Shown: piece by piece, positions 44,191-53,440 of the stretch | How positions within the stretch are numbered: the first letter of the stretch is position 1 | Layout: each line of letters starts with the position of its first letter | Assembly (NCBI GenBank): GCA_000421045.1 | Contig: ATWC01000007.1 | Coordinates: 47,475-111,474 of the forward strand | Direction: 5' to 3' | Length of the DNA: 64,000 bases | DNA from: Lachnospiraceae bacterium NK4A179 | GTDB lineage: Bacteria; Bacillota; Clostridia; Lachnospirales; Lachnospiraceae | Translations under genes and position numbers: made by a program | Notes under the pieces: model-generated | What the model was told of the DNA's origin: nothing | Seen by the model: only the letters and a program-made list of their open reading frames with translations | Databases searched by the model: none

Positions 44191-44973
44191 ATGAGTTATA
44201 TCGAGATAAGAGATCTGCATAAAGCTTTTTATCCTCACGGAGAACGCCTGGATGTTTTAAACGGCGTTGATCTTGATATTGAAAAGGGCTGCATATACGG
44301 CATCATCGGTTTCTCGGGCGCAGGCAAATCCACGCTGGCCAGATGTATCAACAGACTGGAAACACCTGACAGCGGAAGCATAAAGGTTGACGATGTTGAC
44401 ATCTTAAAGCTTGGCAAGAAGGAGCTTTTAAAACACAGACAAAAGATCGCCATGATCTTCCAGAGCTTCAACCTCTTCGATTCGAGAAACGTTTATAAAA
44501 ATATAGCTTATCCGCTTGAGATCATAGGTGTGCCTAAGAAGAATATCAAAGAGCGGGTTGATGAAGTAGCAGAGCTGGTGGGACTTTCGGATAAGCTTGA
44601 TTCATATCCCGGAGGTCTCTCCGGCGGACAAAAGCAGAGAGTCGGTATCGCAAGAGCACTTGTTAACAGACCTGACGTGATCTTATCAGACGAAGCTACT
44701 TCAGCTCTCGATCCTCAGACCACATTGCAGATCCTCGATCTTTTAAAAGAGATCAACAAGAAAAGCGGTGTGACGATCCTTATGATCACTCATGAATTGG
44801 ACGCTATCCGCTACAGCTGCTCAGATATGGCAGTGCTTGAGGAAGGAAGATTTATTGAAAAAGGAAACGTAAAGGGCATCTTCAATAACCCCAAGAGTCG
44901 TACAGGCGAGCTTTTTGCTAAGGTGCTTAAAGAATTTCAGGATAATAACTTTGAGGAAGGAGCAGGAATATGA
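44191..44973 (+). CDS. metN: Methionine-type ABC importer ATPase
   Basis: 260 residues: Walker A GFSGAGKST, signature LSGGQKQRVGIARAL, Walker B VILSDEATSALDP. MetN-type, importing D/L-methionine or related amino acids; it lacks most of the usual ~100-residue C-terminal regulatory ACT domain, being shorter than the ~340-residue norm. It overlaps the permease by four bases. I see no SAM riboswitch or T-box in the 150 bp upstream. Confidence 0.88.
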   Translation: MSYIEIRDLHKAFYPHGERLDVLNGVDLDIEKGCIYGIIGFSGAGKSTLARCINRLETPDSGSIKVDDVDILKLGKKELLKHRQKIAMIFQSFNLFDSRNVYKNIAYPLEIIGVPKKNIKERVDEVAELVGLSDKLDSYPGGLSGGQKQRVGIARALVNRPDVILSDEATSALDPQTTLQILDLLKEINKKSGVTILMITHELDAIRYSCSDMAVLEEGRFIEKGNVKGIFNNPKSRTGELFAKVLKEFQDNNFEEGAGI

Positions 44974-45680
44974 GTCTTTTGGATTCTTCTTTATGGGAAG
45001 TCATAGTTGCCTCCTTCGATCCGGAGGTCTGGAAAGGACTTGTGGTTCCCATCCGGGAAACGCTCTACATTACAGCCATCTCATCAGTGATAGTGCTGAT
45101 CATCGGACTGGTATTGGGAACACTGCTAACGCTCACTAATCCCGACGGGCTCTTTCCCTTGAGGATACTTTATACAACATCCGGTTGGTTTATCAATGTA
45201 CTGAGGTCACTTCCCCAGATGGTAATGATAATCCTCATGGTGCCGGTGGCCAGACTTATATTTGGAAAGTCGTACGGAACAAATGCCTGCATCATAGCCA
45301 TTGCGGCAAGCTGCATACCGATGTATGCCAGGATCGTGGAAAGCTCTCTCTTAGAGATCGATAAGGGCAAGATCGAAGCGGCTAAGTCCATCGGAAGCAC
45401 GGTAAGTCAGATAGTTTTCAAAGTAGTCATTCCGGAAACGCTGCCGTCACTTATCAGAGGATTTACGGTTGCGGTAATTGCGGTGATCTCCATGACAGCC
45501 CTTGCGGGAATGTTCGGAGCAGGCGGCATCGGAGATATAGCAGTCCGCTATGGTTATCAGCGATTCCAGCATGACAGATTATTCGCCTGTGTGTATATCC
45601 TGGTAGTGCTGGTGCAGATCACGCAGGGCGCAGGAAACCTGATATCCAACAGGATACTTAAGAAGCGCAATCTTATTTAA
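44970..45680 (+). CDS. metI: Methionine-type ABC importer permease
   Basis: 236 residues, five to six membrane segments, with the EAA loop IEAAKSIGSTVSQIVFKVVIPE (about 130-152) that contacts MetN. MetI-type. Operon order ATPase-permease-lipoprotein. Confidence 0.88.
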   Translation: MSLLDSSLWEVIVASFDPEVWKGLVVPIRETLYITAISSVIVLIIGLVLGTLLTLTNPDGLFPLRILYTTSGWFINVLRSLPQMVMIILMVPVARLIFGKSYGTNACIIAIAASCIPMYARIVESSLLEIDKGKIEAAKSIGSTVSQIVFKVVIPETLPSLIRGFTVAVIAVISMTALAGMFGAGGIGDIAVRYGYQRFQHDRLFACVYILVVLVQITQGAGNLISNRILKKRNLI

Positions 45681-45690
45681 ACGGTAATAT

Positions 45691-45757
45691 CCGTATGCCG
45701 AAGCATACGGTTACTACATATAAAACAATTTATTTGTATCTGTAAGAAGCAGATACA
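45691..45757 (+). promoter_or_regulatory. Two intercistronic hairpins between permease and lipoprotein genes
   Basis: CCGTATGC-CGAA-GCATACGG (45691-45710, perfect 8-bp stem) and TGTATCTG / CAGATACA (45735-45757) precede the ribosome site. Neither has a T run, so they probably protect or adjust mRNA levels so the binding protein is made in excess. Confidence 0.6.
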
Positions 45758-45772
45758 GGAAGGAGGAGTAAC

Positions 45773-46705
45773 ATGAAAAACGTAACTTACAGGAAATTAG
45801 TATCAGTAGCAGCATCGGTGGTGAGCGCAGCCATGCTCCTTACAGGCTGTGGCAAACCGGCCGGTAGCGACGCGAATGCGGCAACACCGGCAGTAACAGA
45901 GACTGCAGCAGAAGTAACTGCAGATGAAACTACAGATGCAGCAACAGATGCAACAGAAGCAACAGAAGAAACCGGCGAGGGTGATGTGATTGTTCTTAAG
46001 GGAATCGTAGATCTGGTTCCTCACTCAGAGATCATTGAGTATGTTATCCCGAAGCTTGAGGAGCAGGGCATCAAGATCGAACTTGTTTCTACAGCAGCTG
46101 ATTCTACAACAAACGAAAAACTCAATGCAGGCGAAATAGACTTCAACTATTTCCAGCATGATCCCTATCTTCAGTCTGAGATAGAGGCTAACGGATTTGA
46201 TCTGGTCAACGCAGGCGGCATACACGTAGAACCTATCACAGCTTATTCAGACAAATATGCTTCCACAGAGGAGATACCTGAAAATGCTGTAGTAGCTATC
46301 CCTAATGATGCCACCAATGAGTACAGAGCACTTCGTATCTTAGAGCTTAACGGATTCATCAAGCTTGATCCCTCAGTAGCAGATACTCTTGCGGCTTCTG
46401 TTGATGATATCACTGAGTACGTAAAGCCTCTCGAGATCGTAGAGCTTGATTCTGCTCAGATCATTCCTACAAAGGATGATTATGATTTCTTCATCACCAA
46501 CACCAACAAGGCTCTTGAAGCAGGTATCACATCCACAAGGCTCTTTAGCGAAGGCGCCGACAGTCCTTATGCAAATATCATTGCAGTAAGAACTGAGGAT
46601 AAGGATAACCCTGCTATCCAGGCACTTGTAGCTGCACTTTTAGAGGAGGATACCCAGAAGTTCATCGAAGATAAGTACAACGGAGCTGTAATCCCCGTAA
46701 AGTAA
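45773..46705 (+). CDS. metQ: Methionine-type substrate-binding lipoprotein
   Basis: 310 residues: signal peptide with lipobox LLTGCGKP, a Thr/Ala/Glu-rich linker (~30-65), then a NlpA/MetQ fold with VDLVPHSEIIEYV, DFNYFQHDPYL and VAIPNDATNEYRAL. The binding protein of the importer. GGAGGAG precedes the start. Confidence 0.92.
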   Translation: MKNVTYRKLVSVAASVVSAAMLLTGCGKPAGSDANAATPAVTETAAEVTADETTDAATDATEATEETGEGDVIVLKGIVDLVPHSEIIEYVIPKLEEQGIKIELVSTAADSTTNEKLNAGEIDFNYFQHDPYLQSEIEANGFDLVNAGGIHVEPITAYSDKYASTEEIPENAVVAIPNDATNEYRALRILELNGFIKLDPSVADTLAASVDDITEYVKPLEIVELDSAQIIPTKDDYDFFITNTNKALEAGITSTRLFSEGADSPYANIIAVRTEDKDNPAIQALVAALLEEDTQKFIEDKYNGAVIPVK

Positions 46706-46730
46706 TTCAGCTCTGCTTATTTCAGATAAC

Positions 46731-46763
46731 AAAAAACCGGTTGGAGATATCCAACCGGTTTTT
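46731..46763. terminator. Bidirectional terminator
   Basis: ACCGGTTGG (46736-46744) pairs with CCAACCGGT (46751-46759), loop AGATAT, with A and T runs on both sides. Ends the methionine-type operon and the opposing diguanylate cyclase gene region. Confidence 0.92.
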
Positions 46764-46771
46764 ATTTTGAG

Positions 46772-46790
46772 CCCTTAACCCCGTCCCCAA
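46772..46790. repeat. REP-like core copy
   Basis: Exact 19-base copy (CCCTTAACCCCGTCCCCAA) between the terminator and the stop of the cyclase gene. Confidence 0.75.
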
Positions 46791-46794
46791 AGGA

Positions 46795-48186
46795 TCATCT
46801 TCTGCGGTCCTGATGCGTCTCATAATATGCCTTCTTATCCGCATACATTCCCTGATCTGCAACCCTCATCGCCTGTAAGATCTCGTTGCTGTCTTCAGCA
46901 ACAAAGCTTCCGACGGCCAGGCTCAGATCCTTGACCTGCGCAACCATTGCCCGTACCTCTCCGATCTTTTCCGCGATCTGTGCTTCCTCTGTGCCCTGAA
47001 CTATCAGCATAAACTCATCACCACCGGCTCTGAACACATCGCTGTCCGGAAACACCTTCTGGAGGATCATTGCTGCACTGCGAATGATACGGTCACCCTC
47101 GCTGTGACCATTTATGTCATTGATCGATTTCAGGCCGTTCAGATCAGCAAATATCACTGCATACGGCTGCTGAAGTTTTATGTTTCCGGCAACGATATCA
47201 TCCACCATCGCATTCATTTTATTTCTGTTCTTAACGCCTGTCAGAGCATCGATAGAGCTCATCACTTCCAGTTTTTGCAGCAGTTTCAGATTAGCGATCT
47301 CTGCCGCAAAGAAAAAGGTGGTCAGCTCCAGCGTTTCCTTGATCTTGACGGTATTCTCCACATCAAAGTTGATGGCCCAAGTATAGCCGAGAGTTATACC
47401 GTTATGCACCAGAGGCAGCAATACTACGGTTTTCGCACCTGTTTTCTGCAGGGAATCATACCACAGCGGGTTTACGCTCTTTAACCATTCCCTGTCACGG
47501 TCATCCTTTATGATCACGCACGTACTGTATCCGATGGTTTCATCCCAGGTTTCCACCACATCATAAAAGCCGTCATTCAGAAAACCGGAATTCTCCATCG
47601 TCCAGCCTTCTGCACCGCGATGGGCTTCACACAAACTCTTACAGCTGCGTGTCTCGGGGTCCGTTAACAGGATGCAGCAATGATCTGAGCCGCAGATCTG
47701 CCGGATATCTTCAATAACCTCATGGAACACTTTCTCTGTATCTTCGGCACCACGCAGCTTGATACATGTCTTCAGAACTGCTGCCGAGGTATCTGCAGAA
47801 ATATCCGTCCGCTTATCAATGTTTTCATCCGGAGAAACTTCATAACTGTAGAGACAGTATCCGATACCTTCACGGTCCGACTCCAGCGGCAGAAGGAACA
47901 TATTGAGCCACAGCCCCATCTGCATCAGCGGCACATACGCATGGACCGGCTGTGCCATGATCGCGCAACGGTATACAAAATCTTCAAAGTTATTATTTTG
48001 TGGGAAATATTCCGCGTAAGGTGAATCCGGCACAAACGGATGATGCAGCGTATTTGCCATATCATCATAATGCGCCTTGTTGCCGTCTACGATCCGGATA
48101 TTTCCATATCCACCATCCGCATACGACTCCACGGAAAGAACACAGGTTTTGGACTTGCACCCCGACAGTATCTTTTCAAAATCCAT
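46795..48186 (-). CDS. Diguanylate cyclase with GAF-like sensor
   Basis: 463 residues. The C-terminal ~160 form a GGDEF domain with intact FRAGGDEFMLIV, so it should make c-di-GMP. The RxxD inhibitory site is absent (PDSD at that position), suggesting no product feedback. Residues ~130-290 look like a GAF domain (FHEVIEDIRQICGSDHCCILL). No membrane span. AAGGGGG precedes the start. Confidence 0.9.
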   Translation of the reverse strand: MDFEKILSGCKSKTCVLSVESYADGGYGNIRIVDGNKAHYDDMANTLHHPFVPDSPYAEYFPQNNNFEDFVYRCAIMAQPVHAYVPLMQMGLWLNMFLLPLESDREGIGYCLYSYEVSPDENIDKRTDISADTSAAVLKTCIKLRGAEDTEKVFHEVIEDIRQICGSDHCCILLTDPETRSCKSLCEAHRGAEGWTMENSGFLNDGFYDVVETWDETIGYSTCVIIKDDRDREWLKSVNPLWYDSLQKTGAKTVVLLPLVHNGITLGYTWAINFDVENTVKIKETLELTTFFFAAEIANLKLLQKLEVMSSIDALTGVKNRNKMNAMVDDIVAGNIKLQQPYAVIFADLNGLKSINDINGHSEGDRIIRSAAMILQKVFPDSDVFRAGGDEFMLIVQGTEEAQIAEKIGEVRAMVAQVKDLSLAVGSFVAEDSNEILQAMRVADQGMYADKKAYYETHQDRRR

Positions 48187-48272
48187 AACGCAGCCCCCTT
48201 ATCAGTCACAAAAAAGAAAAACCATTGTATTAATTTTACCAAATTTTACTTGTCAACTAATGTTATGTTTTG

Positions 48273-48358
48273 TCAGATTTCAATGATCGTATATGTGTCT
48301 CTCTTAAGCTTTGATTCATACAAAGCTTTATCCGCAGTACCGATAAGCATCTTTGTCC
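48273..48358 (-). pseudogene. C-terminal remnant of a GGDEF domain
   Basis: Directly after the HD-GYP stop, another frame reads KMLIGTADKALYESKLKRD and ends TYTIIEI, the typical last helix and strand of a GGDEF domain. It has no start and no upstream domain, so it is what is left of a deleted cyclase gene. Confidence 0.7.
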
Positions 48359-48359
48359 A

Positions 48360-49712
48360 TCATATCTCCTCAATCTTCCCTTCCTTTAAGAGTCTTAAGA
48401 ATATATCCGCTATCTTAGGATCAAACTGCTTACCTTTGTTCTTCTCGATCTCTTCAATGATCATTTCCGTAGTCAGTTTCTTCCTGTAAACTCTGTTTGA
48501 ATTCATGGCGTCAAAGGAATCCGCAACACATATCATCCTTGCTATAAGAGGAATATCCTCCCCGGCCAATCCTTTTGGATATCCCTTACCGTCATAACGC
48601 TCATGATGATAAAGTGCTCCCTCTCCGGCATCCTTAAGGCTCTTGAGATTACTTAAGATCTCACCGCCGCGGACCGTATGGGATTTAATGATCTGAAATT
48701 CTTCATCGGTAAGCTTGGCAGGCTTCTTTAATATGTTGTCCGGAACACCGATCTTTCCGCAGTCATGAAGCAGTGCTATATAATAGATCCTGGTCAGTTC
48801 TTCACCGGAATACCCCATTTCTCTGGCAATGTCCCTGGTATACTTGGCAACTCTGGCAGAATGACCGTTTGTATAGGGATCCTTGGCATCAATAAAGCCG
48901 ATGAATGTTTGGATGGATTCCTGAATGAGCTCATTATCCCGTTGATGTCTGATGTTATATTTCCTGATCTGAGCGGTAGTAATGATATAGATGATAAGTG
49001 AGATCATCCATGCAAACAAAGCTACTGCTGCAACCCAGAAAAACTGATCCCGTATCATCAATCTGTGGAATTGATACTTAGTATCCAATATCCATCCGTC
49101 TACCTCTTCACCGATGGGTACATACAGGATCATACCGGGAACTGTGCCCTCATAGGGCTCCAGAGGTACTTCCAGAGCATTTTCGTTAGAGCACGGAATG
49201 TATACCAGATAATCTCCCGGATTCATACGGATCATAGTTTCTCCGTCAAAAGTAACGGTGTCAAAGGAATAATCTTCTGCTCTGAATTCACGAAGATCCG
49301 GAACTGTCGCCACATACTCCCCATTATTTACATTCTGATGAAACTCCACTGCGCCGTTCCAGGCTGATACTATAAATAATTCTTTATCAAAGGCCAGTTT
49401 GAAGGAAAAATCCGAGATCTCATCGCCTGTATTGTTCTTAACGTTAAAATCGTAGGTGTACGCCTGATAGTTATTCTCCGTAAGTCCTTCATTGTTAAAA
49501 TCAAAAACCTTACTCCATGTACTTCCTCTTGGAATGGCACTTATGGTAAAGCCATCCTCTTCATCCTTTTCCGAGAAAAGCCTGCTGCCTGCGAAAGTCT
49601 CCTCGTGGATGGTATTATTGTAGTCATGTACTCTAAGGACACTTATCAAAAAAATGAGCAAAATACATATGAGTGAGATCAAAAATACTACAGGGGCATT
49701 TTTCTTTTTCAT
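48360..49712 (-). CDS. HD-GYP phosphodiesterase with CBM2-like extracytoplasmic domain
   Basis: 450 residues: membrane anchor (~8-26), outside domain (~45-215), second span (~225-248), then HD-GYP with HDCGKIG and HHERYDGKGYPKGL, which breaks down c-di-GMP. The outside domain has a CBM2-like pattern (FNVKNNTGDEISDFSFKL, VSAWNG), suggesting it may sense a polysaccharide. It lies beside a diguanylate cyclase gene. A c-di-GMP pair tuned to carbohydrate is inferred. Confidence 0.87.
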   Translation of the reverse strand: MKKKNAPVVFLISLICILLIFLISVLRVHDYNNTIHEETFAGSRLFSEKDEEDGFTISAIPRGSTWSKVFDFNNEGLTENNYQAYTYDFNVKNNTGDEISDFSFKLAFDKELFIVSAWNGAVEFHQNVNNGEYVATVPDLREFRAEDYSFDTVTFDGETMIRMNPGDYLVYIPCSNENALEVPLEPYEGTVPGMILYVPIGEEVDGWILDTKYQFHRLMIRDQFFWVAAVALFAWMISLIIYIITTAQIRKYNIRHQRDNELIQESIQTFIGFIDAKDPYTNGHSARVAKYTRDIAREMGYSGEELTRIYYIALLHDCGKIGVPDNILKKPAKLTDEEFQIIKSHTVRGGEILSNLKSLKDAGEGALYHHERYDGKGYPKGLAGEDIPLIARMICVADSFDAMNSNRVYRKKLTTEMIIEEIEKNKGKQFDPKIADIFLRLLKEGKIEEI

Positions 49713-49912
49713 ACTATTTTACTGTTCCTCATCTTATGATAGTTTTCTTTTCGTTTAGCTTATATTATATCCTAGATTTGTTACAAAAAAGTGAAGTATT
49801 ACATATTAGTTTATAATTTACTTTCCGGATGTCACCTTTTTGACTCTATAATCATATATATTGTGAAGGCCATTCGCGAAGACCTGTTGTTAGCACTTAA
49901 GGAGGACAACAA
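49713..49912. promoter_or_regulatory. Divergent promoter region for HD-GYP and sigma genes
   Basis: A 200-bp AT-rich gap between divergent genes. On the plus strand TATAAT at about 49846 could be a -10 for the sigma gene, but no good -35 at 17 bp is seen. An ECF-type promoter could not be identified with confidence. Confidence 0.4.
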
Positions 49913-50431
49913 ATGAACCAGGAAGAAAGGAATGCGAGTTTAGAGCGGGCCATTGAAAACTACAGTAACATGCTTTATAAAATCTGTTTCCTGATGCTTA
50001 AAAACGAACAGGACACAAAAGATGTGCTCCAGGAAACATTTTTAGCATACATGACCAAACGCCCACACTTTCATTCCGAAGAACATAAGAAAGCTTGGCT
50101 TATCAAAGTATCACAGAATAAATGCAGAGAGTTCCTGCGATTTCATAAAACACATGCCGGTATCCCTCTTGATGAGGTGGATGAAAGCATAAGAATCACT
50201 AACGGACTCGATATGGAAGAAAAAGAAAAGCTTGATCTTATATGGAACCTAAATTCTAAACTTAAGATCGTCGTGATCCTTTATTACGTGGAAGGCTACT
50301 CCGTTAAAGAGATCTCAACCATCCTAAAAATATCGGAACACGCCGTAAAAAAGCGTCTGCAAAGAGCCAGAGAGACACTCACTAAGCTTGGCAGATGCTA
50401 TGACGGAGGAGTTGCATATGAATATGAATGA
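49913..50431 (+). CDS. ECF-type RNA polymerase sigma factor
   Basis: 172 residues: sigma2 with DVLQETFLAYM and sigma4 with YSVKEISTILKISEHAVKKRLQ as HTH. Overlaps the anti-sigma gene by 14 bp. Probably an extracytoplasmic-stress sigma held by the next protein. Confidence 0.92.
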   Translation: MNQEERNASLERAIENYSNMLYKICFLMLKNEQDTKDVLQETFLAYMTKRPHFHSEEHKKAWLIKVSQNKCREFLRFHKTHAGIPLDEVDESIRITNGLDMEEKEKLDLIWNLNSKLKIVVILYYVEGYSVKEISTILKISEHAVKKRLQRARETLTKLGRCYDGGVAYEYE

Positions 50432-51533
50432 TTTTGATAAAGAGCTTTTCTCAAACATTGAGATTTCAAACAGCATGAAGAGAGAATTATACGAGAACTG
50501 CAAACGCGGCAAAAGAGCCGGTGACTTTAGATTCAGATACGCCGGCACCTTAACCGCAATCATCGGTGCAGTTGTATTCGGGTGTACAGGTATCGCATCC
50601 TACGCATGTTTCCAGACCGTACAGATGCGTCTGGAAGCTATGTCGGAAAAAGAGGTGCAAGAGTACGAACTGGATCTTAAAAATGACACCGGTGTAACCA
50701 TTGATGACTCTTTCAGCAGAAAGTTAAGTGACGAAGAAACTCTTAAGGCTGCAGAATTGGAAAGAAAATATAATACGGAGGGAAAGTATCCCGAAGAAAA
50801 CGTTGAAAGAGTTGAAACCTTAGCCGAATGGGACGGTAAATCCGTTTGTTACGTTGAAGAAGACCACAAGCTTCACTTACCCGAAACCATGTCAGAAGAG
50901 GACCTTCTTACTTTTATAGACTACAACACCAAGAAGGATTACGTAATGGAACAGGAAGCTAAGGAAATCCCGGACGAAGTCCCCTCACCCTACGTAAACT
51001 TAGAAAACGTGTCTGAGGCCGAGCTTGTAAACATTGCCCGCCCGGAACTTGAAAAGCTTTTCGGACAGGATGTGGCTTCCGGATGGAACACCAGAGTAGA
51101 GGTATTCAAACCCTCAGCCACAGACCCTTCTGTTGACTCGTCCCATGATATGTATTTTATCTATTGGGAACAGGCTGGCGGTTCTTCTAACAGCACCGAT
51201 TATGTCGTAGTTATAAACATGGCTGATTCATCCATCGGCGCTGTAGCCGTTCGAGGAAGAGAACACTTTGCTTCCCTTAAAAGTTTCTCTGATGCAGAGG
51301 CAGAATCAAGGCTTAAGACAGATCTCCCCAAAGTCTTAGCAGAGCTTGAACGTCTCTACGGCTACAAGGATCCTGTAAGTGAGAGACACGAAGTTTACTA
51401 CGATTACACAGAATATGGTGAAAATGATGCCAGACAGCTGCGCTACGTATTTAAATTTGGAGATAAATCCGTAGACGTTATGTGGGATCTTGGAACCGAG
51501 AAACTTGCATCTGTAGAATTCTTTAACGATTGA
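50418..51533 (+). CDS. Membrane anti-sigma factor
   Basis: 371 residues from ATG 50418 (GGAGGAG upstream). A cytoplasmic ~45-residue part with NCKRGKRAG, one membrane span (~47-68), then a large outside domain with two PepSY-like stretches. It likely holds the sigma factor until an outside signal acts on it. Confidence 0.8.
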   Translation: MNMNDFDKELFSNIEISNSMKRELYENCKRGKRAGDFRFRYAGTLTAIIGAVVFGCTGIASYACFQTVQMRLEAMSEKEVQEYELDLKNDTGVTIDDSFSRKLSDEETLKAAELERKYNTEGKYPEENVERVETLAEWDGKSVCYVEEDHKLHLPETMSEEDLLTFIDYNTKKDYVMEQEAKEIPDEVPSPYVNLENVSEAELVNIARPELEKLFGQDVASGWNTRVEVFKPSATDPSVDSSHDMYFIYWEQAGGSSNSTDYVVVINMADSSIGAVAVRGREHFASLKSFSDAEAESRLKTDLPKVLAELERLYGYKDPVSERHEVYYDYTEYGENDARQLRYVFKFGDKSVDVMWDLGTEKLASVEFFND

Positions 51534-51560
51534 TTCCCCTTTTCTATATATTCGTATAAG

Positions 51561-51592
51561 AAAACCTCCGGAACTACCAGGCCGGAGGTTTT
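51561..51592 (+). terminator. Terminator of the sigma/anti-sigma operon
   Basis: AAAACCTCCGG (51561-51571) pairs with CCGGAGGTTTT (51582-51592), an 11-bp stem with a ten-base loop. Confidence 0.9.
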
Positions 51593-51596
51593 CGCT

Positions 51597-51707
51597 ATAG
51601 CGTTTTGCGTCGCGCCCGTTTATAGGCAAAAGCTGTATATCGATATTTCCGTATCTGACCAATAATCCCATCTGGCCTAGCCAATACAGTTCTACGGAGT
51701 TATTCAT
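51597..51707 (-). pseudogene. Remnant of an UlaG-like MBL-fold hydrolase
   Basis: Starts MNNSVELYWLGQMGLLVRYGN split after NI, the first strand pair of a UlaG-type metallo-beta-lactamase-fold protein, then jumps to LLPINGRDAKRYS, a segment that normally lies ~100 residues later. The metal ligands HxHxDH are gone. The frame runs on only by chance into the terminator and the opposite gene. Confidence 0.65.
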
Positions 51708-51716
51708 CTGCTCTCC

Positions 51717-52367
51717 TTATTTTTTGCCTTTTAAGAACGGTCTTGCCACCTTCTCATTAAAGAACTCTATCAGCGGTCCCATGAAAAAGGCTGTTATTAT
51801 AGTGCCAACACCTGCGATTGTAGGAATCTTTAAAAAGCTTCCGCCGGCTGCTATGAAAAGTGCGCATCCTGTGATAACGCACACCAGATCTGTGATTATC
51901 CTTACGTATTTGAACTTTCCTTTTTTCCAGGTATTGCTGATTATGAGTGCGACTGCATCATATGTTGAAACTCCAAGATCAGCCGTCATATAGAACGCCG
52001 ATCCAAAACATATGATAACCACCCCTATCACAAGACAAGCTATCCTTACCGGCATTGAAGGATCGACTATCACCTTCTGCAGACTCTCATATGTAAATTG
52101 TGTGATGAAACCTAAGAGAAAGAGGTTTATGAAAGTTGCGATCCCAATGTAATGGCGGTCAAATATGAACATAAAGATAAAAAGAACTGCATTTGCGATC
52201 ACATAAAGTATTCCGAACTGTATCGGCACCAGCGCATCCAGTCCCGCCATAAAGGACTGAAAAGGATCCACTCCAAGTGCCGCTATCTTGAATATTCCGA
52301 CGCTTATGGCACAGATGATAACTCCAAACAGTGACATTCCAATTCTCTTCTTCGGTAGATTTCTCAT
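51717..52367 (-). CDS. YczE/YitT-type membrane protein
   Basis: 216 residues, about five membrane segments, with ALGVDPFQSFMAGL and MTADLGVSTYDAVAL, two repeats of the YczE/YitT motif. Function of the family is unclear. AGGAGG precedes the start. Confidence 0.87.
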   Translation of the reverse strand: MRNLPKKRIGMSLFGVIICAISVGIFKIAALGVDPFQSFMAGLDALVPIQFGILYVIANAVLFIFMFIFDRHYIGIATFINLFLLGFITQFTYESLQKVIVDPSMPVRIACLVIGVVIICFGSAFYMTADLGVSTYDAVALIISNTWKKGKFKYVRIITDLVCVITGCALFIAAGGSFLKIPTIAGVGTIITAFFMGPLIEFFNEKVARPFLKGKK

Positions 52368-52474
52368 GCATGTATCCTCCTGTAGTATCTGCCGTAATTT
52401 ACACCGCTAAATTATAGCAAACATTGTGAAGGTCTGTTACATATTTAGTAATATCACTTGGCACATTTGGTTTA

Positions 52475-53416
52475 TCACGATAAGTGTATCAATTTATTGA
52501 TCAATGTTTCAGCCTTATCTCTATCCTTCAGAGCATCGAGCCAACGGATAGGGATACTTTCATATCCAAACCTGATCCCGGCCAGACCTCCCGTAATGCA
52601 CGCAATGGTATCTGTATCATTTCCGAGTGAAACAGCCTGCTTTACGGCTTCTTCATAAGACGCAGCCGTTTTCATTATCATAACAGCACTTTTTAGACTA
52701 TCAACAACATAACCGCCTCCGGTTCCGATCCAGATCCCATCTTCATCGGGCCTTAAGCGGAACAGAAATTCATCCAGATACTCGGATGAATTGCCATAGA
52801 TTTCCTTAAGCCTGCTTATGCTTTCAGAGAGAGCGCTGTCGAAATCACTTCCATTAAGTAATCTTGCGGCAATAAGACAATACAGTGCACAGCATACATG
52901 ATTTGTAATATTTCCGTGAGTGATGATGCATTGCTTATGAGCGTCTGCTACAAGTTCTTCATCTGTTCCATTGCTCCACAATGCCAGCGGAAGGACACGC
53001 ATAAGAGCGCCATTGCCTTTTCCGTCCGGCCTGATATTGCCGCAGTCTTCAATTGCAGCTCCGCATTTATACATAGAAAGAGCTAATGATGTCTGTATGC
53101 CTACATCAAACACCTCGCCATCAACAGCCCATAATCCTTTTTCATACCATAATAAAAGTTTGTCCGAAAAATCTTCCAGATCAAATCGACCTTTTTCAAG
53201 CAGGCTGTCAAGAAGGCATAAAGCCTGCGCCCCGTCGTCCGACCAGGTTCCCGCATCAACCGGGTGATGCTTAATAAATCCGCTCGGCGGCACCATTTCT
53301 ATCTGTTCCAAAGGCGGGATATCTTCCTTTGAATAGAACTCATAGGGAACGCCAAGTGCATCGCCCACAAGAAGCCCAAACATACCGCCCTTTATCCTGT
53401 TTTCACGTTCTGTCAT
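52475..53416 (-). CDS. ADP-ribosylglycohydrolase
   Basis: 313 residues from ATG 53416. DraG-type motifs: GLLVGDALGVPYE near the start, WSDDGA (replacing the usual TDDT) and SLGNDTDTIACITGGLAG near the end, with Asp ligands for the metals. Removes ADP-ribose from targets. ADP-ribose reversal of a toxin or a metabolic enzyme is possible; no transferase is nearby. Confidence 0.9.
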   Translation of the reverse strand: MTERENRIKGGMFGLLVGDALGVPYEFYSKEDIPPLEQIEMVPPSGFIKHHPVDAGTWSDDGAQALCLLDSLLEKGRFDLEDFSDKLLLWYEKGLWAVDGEVFDVGIQTSLALSMYKCGAAIEDCGNIRPDGKGNGALMRVLPLALWSNGTDEELVADAHKQCIITHGNITNHVCCALYCLIAARLLNGSDFDSALSESISRLKEIYGNSSEYLDEFLFRLRPDEDGIWIGTGGGYVVDSLKSAVMIMKTAASYEEAVKQAVSLGNDTDTIACITGGLAGIRFGYESIPIRWLDALKDRDKAETLINKLIHLS

Positions 53417-53440
53417 GATCATTCTCCTGTCAGGAAGCGT

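Noticed and set aside
51336..51707. A 123-codon minus-strand frame as a full gene
   Set aside because: Only the first ~35 codons resemble a protein (MBL-fold remnant); the rest is antisense to the anti-sigma gene and the terminator.
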